A stretch of DNA of 9,265 nucleotides from an uncultured Collinsella sp. (GTDB lineage Bacteria > Actinomycetota > Coriobacteriia > Coriobacteriales > Coriobacteriaceae): contig CAUAJB010000071.1 of NCBI GenBank assembly GCA_958429225.1, positions 1 to 9,265 of the forward strand, written 5' to 3'. Below the pieces are notes generated by a model. That model did no database searches, was not told where the DNA came from, and worked only from the letters and a program-made list of their open reading frames with translations. Made by a program: the position numbers and the translations under genes. Below, one piece after another: positions 1-5,764 of the stretch (positions are counted from its first letter, which is position 1; each line of letters opens with the position of its first letter).

Positions 1-283
1 TGACCGAGCGGCTCGAGCGGATCATGATGTCGACGCTCTCGCGGCGGTTCTCGTAGTGGCCGGCGTGCATGGTGTCCTCAAAGAAGGCATCGTAGTCCGA
101 GCCCTCGGGCAGCACGCAGATGCCGCCCTGCGCGAGCATCGAATCGCACTCGTCGACAGCGCCCTTGGAAAGCATGATCACGCGCATGCTCGTCGGCAGA
201 TTGAGGGCCGCATACAGGCCCGCCACGCCGCAACCGGCAATGACGACGTCGCTATCCATATCGGAGTATTGTTTGGTTTCCAC
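1..283 (-). CDS. nadB: L-aspartate oxidase, N-terminal part (cut by window edge)
   Basis: Flavoenzyme that oxidises L-aspartate to iminoaspartate, the first step of de novo NAD synthesis; NadA uses the product. Only the first 94 residues are in the window (the family is usually about 500-550). Seen in the translation: a Rossmann FAD-binding segment DVVIAGCGVAGLYAAL at residues 12-27 carrying GxGxxG, then SMLAQGGI at 48-55, the conserved S-x-x-AQGG of the succinate dehydrogenase/aspartate oxidase flavoprotein family. The start is GTG at 283-281, chosen because a good Shine-Dalgarno (GGGAGAGGA) ends 5 nt before it; the in-frame ATG at residue 9 has no such site. It lies 56 bp downstream of nadA in the same orientation, so the two are probably cotranscribed. 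Fumarate reductase-type flavoproteins share the fold, but the pairing with nadA makes NadB the best reading. Confidence 0.9.
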   Translation of the reverse strand, partial: METKQYSDMDSDVVIAGCGVAGLYAALNLPTSMRVIMLSKGAVDECDSMLAQGGICVLPEGSDYDAFFEDTMHAGHYENRRESVDIMIRSSRSV

Positions 284-301
284 AGGAATCCTCTCCCTTG
301 T

Positions 302-336
302 AATGTGACATAAGGAACCATCCCTCATGCCACATT
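302..336 (-). repeat. Hairpin in the nadA-nadB spacer
   Basis: Two 10-nt arms (302-311 and 327-336) are inverted around a 15-nt loop. In the minus-strand transcript all ten positions pair, one as a G-U wobble; in the plus-strand RNA that position would be an A-C mismatch. It is therefore better formed in the nadA-nadB mRNA. No U-run follows, so it is not an ordinary intrinsic terminator. It may affect processing or stability of the transcript between the two genes (inference). Confidence 0.5.
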
Positions 337-339
337 GTT

Positions 340-1365
340 CTAGCGTGCTGCGTACTCGAGCATGCGGTCGAGCGTAAGTTTGGCCTGGTCGGAGGCCTCG
401 TCCGACACGCCGATCTGCACCTCGCCCTCGCCCGTCTCCAGGCAGTGCGCGAGCTTTTCGAGCGTGATGAGGTCCATGTTGACGCAGGTGGGCTGCACCG
501 CGGGGAAGTAGAACTTCTTTCCGGTGCCCTGGCAGCGGCGCTCGAGCTCGTAGAGCACGCCGCGGACCGTCACGATAATGAACTCGCTGGCATCCGACTC
601 CTCGGCGTACTTGATGATGCCGGCGGTGGAGCCGATGTAGTCGGCCTCGGCCAGGACGTCGGCCTTGCACTCAGGATGCGCCAGCACGAGCGCGTCGGGG
701 TGGGCCTCCGTCGCGTCGACGATCTGCTCGACGGTGATGATGTGATGGCGCGGGCAGTAGCCGTTGTTGAGGATGACGTGCTTTTGCGGCACCTGCTCGG
801 CTACGAAGCGGCCCAAGTTTTGATCGGGAATGAACAGGACGTGCTGCTGCGGCAGCTCGGACACGATCTTGACGGCGTTGGAGCTGGTGACGCACACGTC
901 GCTCCAGCTCTTGATCTCGACCGTGGAGTTGACGTAGCAGACCACGGCAAGGTCGTCACCGTACTCGGCGCGGGCGGCGTCGACCGTCTCGCGCTTGACC
1001 ATGTGCGCCATGGGGCAGTCCGCGCCCGGCTCGGGCAGCAGCACGGTCTTAGTGGGATTGAGCAGTTTGGCGCTCTCACCCATAAACTCCACGCCGCACA
1101 GCACGATGGTCTGCTGCGGCAGACTCTTGGCGAGCTTAGCCAAGTAGAAGCTGTCGCCGACGTAATCAGCCACGGCCTGCACCTCGGGCGCCACATAGTA
1201 GTGTGCCAGAATCACCGCGTCGCGTTGGGTTTTTAGTTGCTGAATGGCCTCGACGAGCTCTGCGGGCACCAATGCCGCGCGCTCCGTTGCCGTCGTTGCC
1301 GATGCCAGGCCGGCCGCAATGTCGCGTGCAAGCTCCGACGCATCCATGTTCGCGCTCTGTGCCAT
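340..1365 (-). CDS. nadA: Quinolinate synthase
   Basis: Condenses iminoaspartate with dihydroxyacetone phosphate to quinolinate using a [4Fe-4S] cluster; cytosolic, de novo NAD pathway. The 341-residue product has the normal family length. Recognisable motifs: AVILAHYY near 50-57, VGDSF near 69-73, LCGVEFMGESAKLLNP near 89-104, SDVCVTSSNAVK near 155-166, the PDQNLG loop near 180-185, and PTCVNM near 292-297. The three cluster cysteines expected for the family are probably C90, C204 (in NNGYC) and C294; C233 (in PECK) is a further conserved cysteine. The start is taken at ATG 1365, since AGAGAGGGG ends 5 nt upstream; a TTG at 1368 would add one residue but sits too close to that site. nadA is first in a nadA-nadB operon. 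Its promoter is embedded in a large inverted repeat, so it is probably repressed when NAD or its precursors are plentiful (inference). Confidence 0.96.
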   Translation of the reverse strand: MAQSANMDASELARDIAAGLASATTATERAALVPAELVEAIQQLKTQRDAVILAHYYVAPEVQAVADYVGDSFYLAKLAKSLPQQTIVLCGVEFMGESAKLLNPTKTVLLPEPGADCPMAHMVKRETVDAARAEYGDDLAVVCYVNSTVEIKSWSDVCVTSSNAVKIVSELPQQHVLFIPDQNLGRFVAEQVPQKHVILNNGYCPRHHIITVEQIVDATEAHPDALVLAHPECKADVLAEADYIGSTAGIIKYAEESDASEFIIVTVRGVLYELERRCQGTGKKFYFPAVQPTCVNMDLITLEKLAHCLETGEGEVQIGVSDEASDQAKLTLDRMLEYAAR

Positions 1366-1400
1366 CAAGGCCCCTCTCTTTTGGCGAATCTTGGGGCTTT

Positions 1401-1429
1401 AGTATGACACCTAGGTTTACAGCTGACAA
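1401..1429 (-). promoter_or_regulatory. Candidate sigma-70-type promoter of nadA-nadB
   Basis: Read on the minus strand, TTGTCA (1429-1424, five of six matches to TTGACA) and CATACT (1406-1401, four of six matches to TATAAT) are separated by exactly 17 bp. The implied start is near 1395, about 30 nt before the nadA ATG. The -35 box lies at the centre of the inverted repeat and the spacer is formed by one of its arms, so a bound protein would block polymerase. There is no experimental support. Confidence 0.6.
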
Positions 1430-1450
1430 GACAGCTGTAAACCTAGGTGT
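1407..1450. promoter_or_regulatory. Perfect 19-bp inverted repeat over the nadA promoter, likely operator
   Basis: Arms 1407-1425 (ACACCTAGGTTTACAGCTG) and 1432-1450 are exact reverse complements around the 6-nt centre ACAAGA. Each arm also contains smaller palindromes: ACCTAGGT (1409-1416 and 1441-1448, 32 bp apart) and CAGCTG (1420-1425 and 1432-1437). That arrangement would suit two cooperating dimers on one DNA face. No T-run follows on either strand, which argues against a terminator. Position over the predicted nadA -35 and spacer suggests a repressor of NAD synthesis. Known regulators with that job are NiaR, NrtR, NadQ and NadR; I cannot assign the site to one of them. Confidence 0.7.
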
Positions 1451-1658
1451 AAAGTTGGAATAAAGATTCAATCATGCGGCGGGTCCATTTTCGAACTAGC
1501 AAGCTGAGGATAGCCGAGCTCTCAATAGCGCAGGAGGCATCTTTCGCCACCGCAATGCCACTCGGCGCGAGTTGCACGACGTGGGGCGCAAATGGGACAC
1601 GCCTCCGCGAGCGGTCCGCACCCAATGTGGCAAAATCGAACTACTAAGGGGGCTCAGA
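1451..1658. other. Intergenic stretch upstream of the LytTR regulator
   Basis: This 208-bp stretch lies between the nadA operator and the response regulator gene. No convincing open frame, repeat or strong promoter is visible. An in-frame ATG at 1572 would extend the regulator by 29 residues, but these have no family counterpart and no ribosome binding site. The promoter of the regulator-kinase pair must lie here or just before, but I could not pick it out. The last part holds the ribosome binding site AAGGGGG at 1646-1652. Confidence 0.6.
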
Positions 1659-2381
1659 ATGCTCAAGATTATTGCCTGCGACGATGACGTCGCTTTTCTA
1701 GATAGACTGCACCGGATGATCGACCGTTGGTCGACCGAGACGGGCACGGCGGTCGATGTTGCGCTCGTCACGCGCGGCGAGGACCTGCTGGCCCGCCATG
1801 CCGCATCACGCGCCGACATCATTCTGCTCGATATGATCATGCCACTCGTCAACGGCATGGACACCGCGCGCGAATTGCGCCAGGCCGATACCGCCGTGCG
1901 CCTGGTGTTTCTCACCTCGTCGCCCGAGTTCGCACTGGAGTCCTACGAGGTCCGTGCCTTCGACTATCTGCTCAAGCCCGTGACTTACGAACGCCTGGCG
2001 CAGTTACTCGACGAGCTTTCGAGCATGCGCCCGGCGGCAACCGATGAGCTCGTGATCAAAACGTCCTTTGGCTACCACGCCCTGCGCCTGTCCGACATCG
2101 AATATGCCGAGGCGCGCAACAAGCACGTGGTCTTCCACCTGCGCGACGGACGCGATATCGAGGCACTCGAGTCGTTCCGCAGCGTCGAGGACCGTTTGGC
2201 GCAAAATGTCACCTTCTTTAAATGTCACCGTAGCTACCAGGTCAACTTGCGCAACATCGACCACTTCAATCGCACAGACATCGTCATGCGCTCCGGCGCG
2301 TGCATCCCGCTTTCGCGCAGCTGCAAGCAGGGATTCCAAGACGCCTACTTTGCGGTGCGTTTTGAGGGTGGGAGACACTGA
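1659..2381 (+). CDS. LytTR-family response regulator (AgrA/ComE type)
   Basis: DNA-binding response regulator of a two-component system. The 240-residue product has a receiver domain at about 1-120 with the acidic cluster CDDD (7-10), phosphoacceptor D58 in ILLDMIMP, T86 in the switch strand and K106 in LLKP. A LytTR DNA-binding domain follows at about 130-235, with the typical core F-x-x-HRSYQVNL at 187-197. LytTR proteins bind direct repeats in promoter DNA through a beta-strand fold rather than a helix-turn-helix. The start ATG 1659 is chosen because AAGGGGG lies 6 nt upstream and translation begins directly with the receiver strand MLKIIACDDD. The stop overlaps the kinase ATG by one base (TGATG), so the two are translationally coupled and surely act as a pair. 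The target genes are unknown, and no clear LytTR repeat pair was seen nearby. Confidence 0.93.
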   Translation: MLKIIACDDDVAFLDRLHRMIDRWSTETGTAVDVALVTRGEDLLARHAASRADIILLDMIMPLVNGMDTARELRQADTAVRLVFLTSSPEFALESYEVRAFDYLLKPVTYERLAQLLDELSSMRPAATDELVIKTSFGYHALRLSDIEYAEARNKHVVFHLRDGRDIEALESFRSVEDRLAQNVTFFKCHRSYQVNLRNIDHFNRTDIVMRSGACIPLSRSCKQGFQDAYFAVRFEGGRH

Positions 2382-3658
2382 TGGTCTCCTCGGTCGAAAT
2401 GGTCCTTTGGGCAATCCACCACGCCACGACGCTGCTCTTTGGCGTCTTTGCCTCGGCGGCGTTGTGCGGTGTCGAGATCAACCGGCGTCATGCGCTTGAA
2501 CTGGTGCTGGTCGGTGCCGTAACCGGATGCGCATTTGGCCTCGCCAATGCCGTCGGCGGCGAGCTTTTCGCCCGCCAGGTATATCCGCTCGTCGTGCATC
2601 TGCCGCTCGTCATCTATTTGTGCGCGCGCTACCGCCTGAGCCCGCTGCTTGCCGTGCTCGGCATTACGAGTGCCTATCTGAGCTGCCAGTTCAGCAATTG
2701 GATGGGCATCGCCGCATTTGCCGCAACCGATTCTCAGATCGCGTACTATCTGGCGCGCATCGCGACCACACTCGCCGTCTTTGCCGTCCTGTTGCATTGG
2801 GCCGGCGACATCGGTCCGCGCTTGGCGATTAAAAGCACCACCGAGCTGGGCATCCTTTTAATCCTGCCGCTCGTCTATTACGTCTTTGACTATGCCACCA
2901 ACGTCTACACCACGCTGTTCCACTCGGGCTCGGTGGTGACGGTTGAGTTTTTGGCATTTGCGCTCTGTGCCTTCTATCTTATGTTCCTCGCCGTCTACCT
3001 GCGTGAATACGAAGAAAAGGAAACCGCCGAGCGAGAGCGCTGGATGCTCGAAACCCGCGACAGCGCCGCCATTAAAGAGCTCGAGGCCTGGCGTCAATCT
3101 GGGCGCGAGCTGTCGATTCTTCGCCACGATATGCGCCACTTCCTACGCGGCCTGGCCGCTTTAATTGAGGAGGGCCACACCGACGAGGCGCTCAAACACA
3201 TCGACGAACTCTGCGAAGCCGGCGACCGCACCGCCGTACGCCGCTTCTGCGCCAACGAGACCGTAAACATCGCGCTTTCGTCATTTAACTCGGATATCAA
3301 TAGAAACGGCATTATCGCTAACCTGCGCGCCGCCGTACCCGAAACCGTCCACGTAGGTGACGCCGACCTGTTTAGCGTGCTCTCAAATGCCTTGGAAAAC
3401 GCTATCACCGCCGCAAGCACCGCACCCCAAGGAAAGCGCTTCGTCGACTTTGACCTGCGATTAGAGGACGGCCAGCTGCTGCTGTTAGTTTCCAACACGT
3501 TTGACCGCGCGCCGCGCATGGTCGACGGCATGCCCGTGACCCGGCATGCGGGCCACGGCTTTGGCACCAAGAGCATCAAACTTGCCGTGGAGCGCATGAA
3601 CGGCAACTGTCAGTTCCGCATTAACGGCGATCGGTTTGAGCTGCGCGCTGTGATGTAG
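2381..3658 (+). CDS. Membrane sensor histidine kinase, AgrC/HPK10-like
   Basis: Sensor partner of the upstream LytTR regulator. The 425-residue product begins with about seven hydrophobic segments (roughly 7-29, 38-58, 66-82, 86-104, 120-140, 154-172 and 185-206), with no large extracellular loop. A charged, probably coiled-coil linker follows at 207-245. The kinase core has the AgrC-type H box LRHDMRHFLRGL with phospho-acceptor H249, an N box SNALENAITAA (N336, N340) and a G box GHGFGTKSIK (391-400); the end resembles the GHKL ATPase domain of the HPK10 group. Multi-TM AgrC-type kinases often sense peptides, but no agrD/agrB-like gene is present in the window, so the signal is unknown. It starts at the ATG overlapping the regulator stop, with GGGAG just upstream. 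The next gene converges from the other strand 60 bp away. Confidence 0.9.
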   Translation: MVSSVEMVLWAIHHATTLLFGVFASAALCGVEINRRHALELVLVGAVTGCAFGLANAVGGELFARQVYPLVVHLPLVIYLCARYRLSPLLAVLGITSAYLSCQFSNWMGIAAFAATDSQIAYYLARIATTLAVFAVLLHWAGDIGPRLAIKSTTELGILLILPLVYYVFDYATNVYTTLFHSGSVVTVEFLAFALCAFYLMFLAVYLREYEEKETAERERWMLETRDSAAIKELEAWRQSGRELSILRHDMRHFLRGLAALIEEGHTDEALKHIDELCEAGDRTAVRRFCANETVNIALSSFNSDINRNGIIANLRAAVPETVHVGDADLFSVLSNALENAITAASTAPQGKRFVDFDLRLEDGQLLLLVSNTFDRAPRMVDGMPVTRHAGHGFGTKSIKLAVERMNGNCQFRINGDRFELRAVM

Positions 3659-3718
3659 GGACGCGATAAGCCGGCGCCGCGCTCGACCCGTCAGGGCCGC
3701 CTTACCGGCTCCGGTCCG
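3659..3718. other. Short convergent spacer, GC-rich, no clear terminator
   Basis: This spacer lies between the kinase stop and the stop of the converging minus-strand gene. It contains AGCCGG at 3669-3674 and CCGGCT at 3705-3710, a 6-bp inverted repeat with a 30-nt loop, but no T-run on either strand. A rho-dependent or weak bidirectional terminator is possible. Nothing stronger is visible. Confidence 0.3.
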
Positions 3719-4294
3719 CTACAGCGGAGCGGCCGCCGGGGTCAGTTGCTTGATGTATGCCCACATGCGCTGCTTGGCGGCTTTGTCAGTGAGCGCCGCC
3801 TCAAAACCGTCGAGCGCGAGCACGCGGCGACCCTGCACATGGGCGACCAAGCCGGGCTTGAGCATGGCGGTGTCGAAGTCATCGATCGCCACGAGCATAT
3901 CGGCGTAGGTCTCGCGCATGGCATCGGCCGCGTTGTTGTCGAGCAGTAGCACCGCCTCGGGGTCCAAGGCCTCGAGCGCCTCGCGGAACAGCTCGCACGG
4001 CAGAGTCTCGCCCACCGTGACCGCTCCGTCACCCACGCCGGCGACGCTTGCCAGCACGCAAAAATCCTCGGGCGCGTAGCCGATGGCCCCAAGCGCCTTG
4101 CGCAACGCCGCGCCATCCGGGCCGGCGGCAAGCTCGCCACCCGAACGCTCGGCCTCGTCCAAATCGCCTTTGACCAGCACGATCGGCGAGCACGCGTTGC
4201 CCGCGATGCGCACGCCACGGCCCACAAGCGATGCGAGCTCCTGCTCGGCGGCCTGGGCGATGACTTCTTTTTTCTGGCTTTGTGACGTGGACAT
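3719..4294 (-). CDS. Hypothetical protein resembling a degenerate family-4 uracil-DNA glycosylase
   Basis: 191 residues, with no name I can give it. The central part follows the layout of family-4/5 uracil-DNA glycosylases: a strand (SPIVLVKGDLDEAE, 36-49), a glycine-rich loop and helix (ELAAGPDGAALRKALGAIG, 54-72), then PEDFCVLASV (75-84), GETLPCELFREALEALDPE (95-113) and VLLLDNNAADAM (115-126). In active enzymes the strand ends in GE(A/T)PG and cysteines bind an Fe-S cluster. Here that position reads KGDLD, and only C35, C79 and C100 are present, so catalysis looks lost (inference). The N-terminus is Lys/Gln-rich and helical. ATG 4294 is chosen because GGAG lies 5 nt upstream; the ATG at 4324 would sit on the predicted -10 box. 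It diverges from trxA. It could be a structural or DNA-binding derivative, or an unrelated Rossmann-like protein. Confidence 0.8.
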   Translation of the reverse strand: MSTSQSQKKEVIAQAAEQELASLVGRGVRIAGNACSPIVLVKGDLDEAERSGGELAAGPDGAALRKALGAIGYAPEDFCVLASVAGVGDGAVTVGETLPCELFREALEALDPEAVLLLDNNAADAMRETYADMLVAIDDFDTAMLKPGLVAHVQGRRVLALDGFEAALTDKAAKQRMWAYIKQLTPAAAPL

Positions 4295-4322
4295 GCGCTC
4301 TCCAATCGTTTGCGTGCCCACC

Positions 4323-4328
4323 ATTATA
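4323..4328 (-). promoter_or_regulatory. Candidate -10 box for the glycosylase-like gene
   Basis: On the minus strand the region reads TTTATATAATGG, giving a perfect TATAAT at 4328-4323. It lies 28 bp upstream of the preferred ATG at 4294, and the implied start is near 4316. No good -35 box is seen 16-18 bp further up, so the promoter may depend on an activator or be weak. Its position argues against use of the ATG at 4324. Confidence 0.45.
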
Positions 4329-4430
4329 TAAAAGAGCTGCCCGCGAGTGGTTGCTTTGCGGGCGGCTGGGTATAAGCACGGTCGTACTGAGTTTTACGCG
4401 GCCGAGCCGCGTCGCATTATGGAGGTCACC

Positions 4431-4751
4431 ATGGCTGACATTAATCAGATTACCCCCGAGAACTTCGATTCCATCGTTAACGACAGCCTGCCCGTGCTGG
4501 TCGATTTTTGGGCACCCTGGTGCGGGCCCTGTCGATCCCTCTCGCCCATCGTTGACGAGGTTGCCGATGAGCTGGCGGGCAAGCTTGCTGTTGCCAAATG
4601 CAACGTCGACGACAACCAGGACCTGGCCATGAAGTATGGCGTCATGAGCATCCCCACGCTGATTGTGTTTAAGAACGGCGAGGAGATTGACCGCTCGGTT
4701 GGCGCTCTGCCCAAGGCGAGGCTGCAGGCGCTGCTGGAGAAGCATCTGTAA
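4431..4751 (+). CDS. trxA: Thioredoxin
   Basis: Small cytosolic dithiol-disulfide oxidoreductase that reduces protein disulfides and is itself reduced by thioredoxin reductase. The 106-residue product has the standard length and fold: DFWAPWCGPC at 25-34 with the redox pair C31/C34, the buried D25 expected in thioredoxins, and the cis-proline P75 in SIPT. One extra cysteine, C57, is in the central strand. The start is ATG 4431, with GGAGGT at 4421-4426 placed 4 nt upstream; an ATG at 4347 would add 28 residues with no thioredoxin counterpart. No thioredoxin reductase gene is adjacent. The gene diverges from the glycosylase-like gene with a 136-bp shared upstream region and is followed by a terminator at 4863-4900, so it is probably transcribed alone. 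Confidence 0.96.
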   Translation: MADINQITPENFDSIVNDSLPVLVDFWAPWCGPCRSLSPIVDEVADELAGKLAVAKCNVDDNQDLAMKYGVMSIPTLIVFKNGEEIDRSVGALPKARLQALLEKHL

Positions 4752-4862
4752 TACGCTTGTTACTTGCCCGCCGTCCATGAGCGCTTTTGCACCGCTCGCC
4801 GGACTTCTGGATGCACCGAGTGCAACCACGGATAGTATGGTAGTCACAAACAGCCCCCAGTG

Positions 4863-4900
4863 AACGGGTGCGGGTCGCACAGACTCGTACCCGTTTTCTT
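4863..4900 (+). terminator. Intrinsic terminator after trxA
   Basis: Arms AACGGGTGCG (4863-4872) and CGTACCCGTT (4886-4895) form a 10-bp stem with one G-U wobble and a 13-nt loop, followed by TTCTT (the right arm itself ends in TT). In the minus-strand RNA the wobble becomes an A-C mismatch, which points to plus-strand use. It ends about 70 bp before the next gene and separates trxA from the nickel/hyp cluster. It lies 111 bp after the trxA stop; the sequence between shows no convincing gene. Confidence 0.75.
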
Positions 4901-4927
4901 ATGCAACTGCGCGCAGAGCGGGCGTAG

Positions 4928-4933
4928 TAAAAT
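4928..4933 (+). promoter_or_regulatory. Possible -10 box of the nickel/hyp operon
   Basis: TAAAAT lies just after the trxA terminator and 39 bp before the first ATG of the cluster, the right place for an operon promoter. No good -35 box is present at the usual distance. A perfect 10-bp palindrome CTGCGCGCAG (4907-4916) lies immediately upstream and could be an operator. It does not resemble the E. coli NikR site (GTATGA and its complement 16 bp apart). Confidence 0.3.
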
Positions 4934-4972
4934 CTGAACCACTGAACTGCCCCATACAAAAGGAGATTTCCC

Positions 4973-5221
4973 ATGCATGATGTTGGAATGAACATGAGCC
5001 AGCTTGCCATGAGCGTCAAGCAGGTCGACGACACCATCGAGCTCGCTCACGAATGGAGCCATCAGCTGCTGCATGCGACCGAGAATTTTGACATGGAGCG
5101 CATCGGCGCCAAGCTCGAGGCAGCCATGGCCGCGCTGCACGAGGCCCACGACGCACTCGAGGGCTACGAAGAGGCCATCGAGGCCGACCACAACTCCGTC
5201 GGCTCCGTGAAGCTGGTGTAA
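4973..5221 (+). CDS. Small His-rich helical protein of unknown function, first gene before nikR
   Basis: 82 residues, family not recognised. The sequence looks almost wholly helical: one helix at about 9-37 and another at about 40-72, suggesting a helical hairpin. Histidines fall in a patterned way: H26, H30 and H34 are spaced i, i+4, i+8 on one helix face, H56 and H59 lie on the second helix, with H2 and H73 near the ends. The protein is acidic and has no cysteine, signal peptide or membrane segment. AAGGAGA (4960-4966), 7 nt before the ATG, supports the start. Its TAA stop is one base before the nikR GTG, so it is almost certainly cotranscribed and coupled with nikR and placed with hydrogenase maturation genes. 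A role in nickel binding, or as a NikR or hydrogenase partner, is plausible but is inference from position and histidine pattern only. Confidence 0.85.
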   Translation: MHDVGMNMSQLAMSVKQVDDTIELAHEWSHQLLHATENFDMERIGAKLEAAMAALHEAHDALEGYEEAIEADHNSVGSVKLV

Positions 5222-5222
5222 C

Positions 5223-5735
5223 GTGGCCGAACACGAGCACGGCTGCGGGTACGGGCACGAGCACCCGCACGGGGCGGACGGTGACGCGGGCTGCCACTGT
5301 AGTGGCTCCGGCTCCGAGCTGGTCCGCTTTTCGGTTACCGCACCGGACGACCTGCTGCGCCGTTTTGACGAACAGATCGCGCGCCGCGGCGACGTGGCCA
5401 ACCGCTCCGAGGCCGTGCGCGACCTGATTCGCGCCTCGATCGCCAAGGAGCAGATGCGCACGCCCGATGAGCATGTTATCGGGTCGCTCACCATGATCTA
5501 CGACCACCATACCGGCGACCTGACGCGCCGTCTGGACGAGGTGCAGCACGACTACACCGACGAGATCGTATCGACCATGCACGTGCATCTGGATCACCAC
5601 AACTGCTTGGAGATTCTGGCGCTCAAGGGTCGCGGCGAGCGCGTCTACGAACTAGCCGACCGCCTGCTGGGCCTGCGCGGCGTTAAGCACGGAGAGCTCA
5701 CGTGCGCCGCCACCAAGCAGAGTCTGGGGCTGTAA
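5223..5735 (+). CDS. nikR: Nickel-responsive regulator NikR with His/Cys-rich N-terminal extension
   Basis: Ribbon-helix-helix repressor that binds DNA when loaded with nickel, controlling nickel uptake or enzyme genes. 170 residues against about 130-150 for most relatives. Residues 1-31 are an extra segment with six histidines (4, 6, 12, 14, 16, 25) and three cysteines (8, 24, 26). The ribbon-helix-helix part is at about 33-75 (LVRFSVTAPDDLLRRFDEQI...). The ACT-like nickel domain follows, with the full ligand set H109, H120, H122 and C128 (in STMHVHLDHHNCLE), spaced as in E. coli H76, H87, H89 and C95. The start is fixed: the only start codon between the in-frame TGA at 5208-5210 and the conserved domain is GTG 5223. 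No strong ribosome site precedes it, so translation is probably coupled to the gene ending one base earlier. hypF follows after 29 bp. Confidence 0.95.
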   Translation: MAEHEHGCGYGHEHPHGADGDAGCHCSGSGSELVRFSVTAPDDLLRRFDEQIARRGDVANRSEAVRDLIRASIAKEQMRTPDEHVIGSLTMIYDHHTGDLTRRLDEVQHDYTDEIVSTMHVHLDHHNCLEILALKGRGERVYELADRLLGLRGVKHGELTCAATKQSLGL

Positions 5736-5764
5736 CAGCACACATTTCAACGAAGGAGGGTCGC

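Noticed and set aside
445..1236. Plus-strand open frame of 263 codons opposite nadA
   Set aside because: It is a mirror of the nadA codons in GC-rich DNA; the translation is low-complexity (many D, G, L, H, V) with no family motif, while the nadA frame is unmistakable.
1407..1450. Inverted repeat as a transcription terminator or insertion-sequence end
   Set aside because: No T-run on either side, it sits upstream of nadA over promoter boxes, and no transposase or target duplication is near.
4778..4863. Possible 28-residue peptide gene between trxA and its terminator
   Set aside because: No Shine-Dalgarno precedes the ATG and the sequence has no recognisable features; more likely 3' untranslated sequence of trxA.
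4029..4880. Minus-strand open frame of 283 codons across trxA
   Set aside because: It runs antisense through trxA, which has the full WCGPC and cis-Pro motifs, and overlaps part of the glycosylase-like gene in another frame; no motif or ribosome site.
5702..5764. Longer HypF start at 5702
   Set aside because: It would overlap nikR by 34 bases and add 21 residues without counterpart; ATG 5765 has a strong ribosome site and begins the acylphosphatase domain directly.
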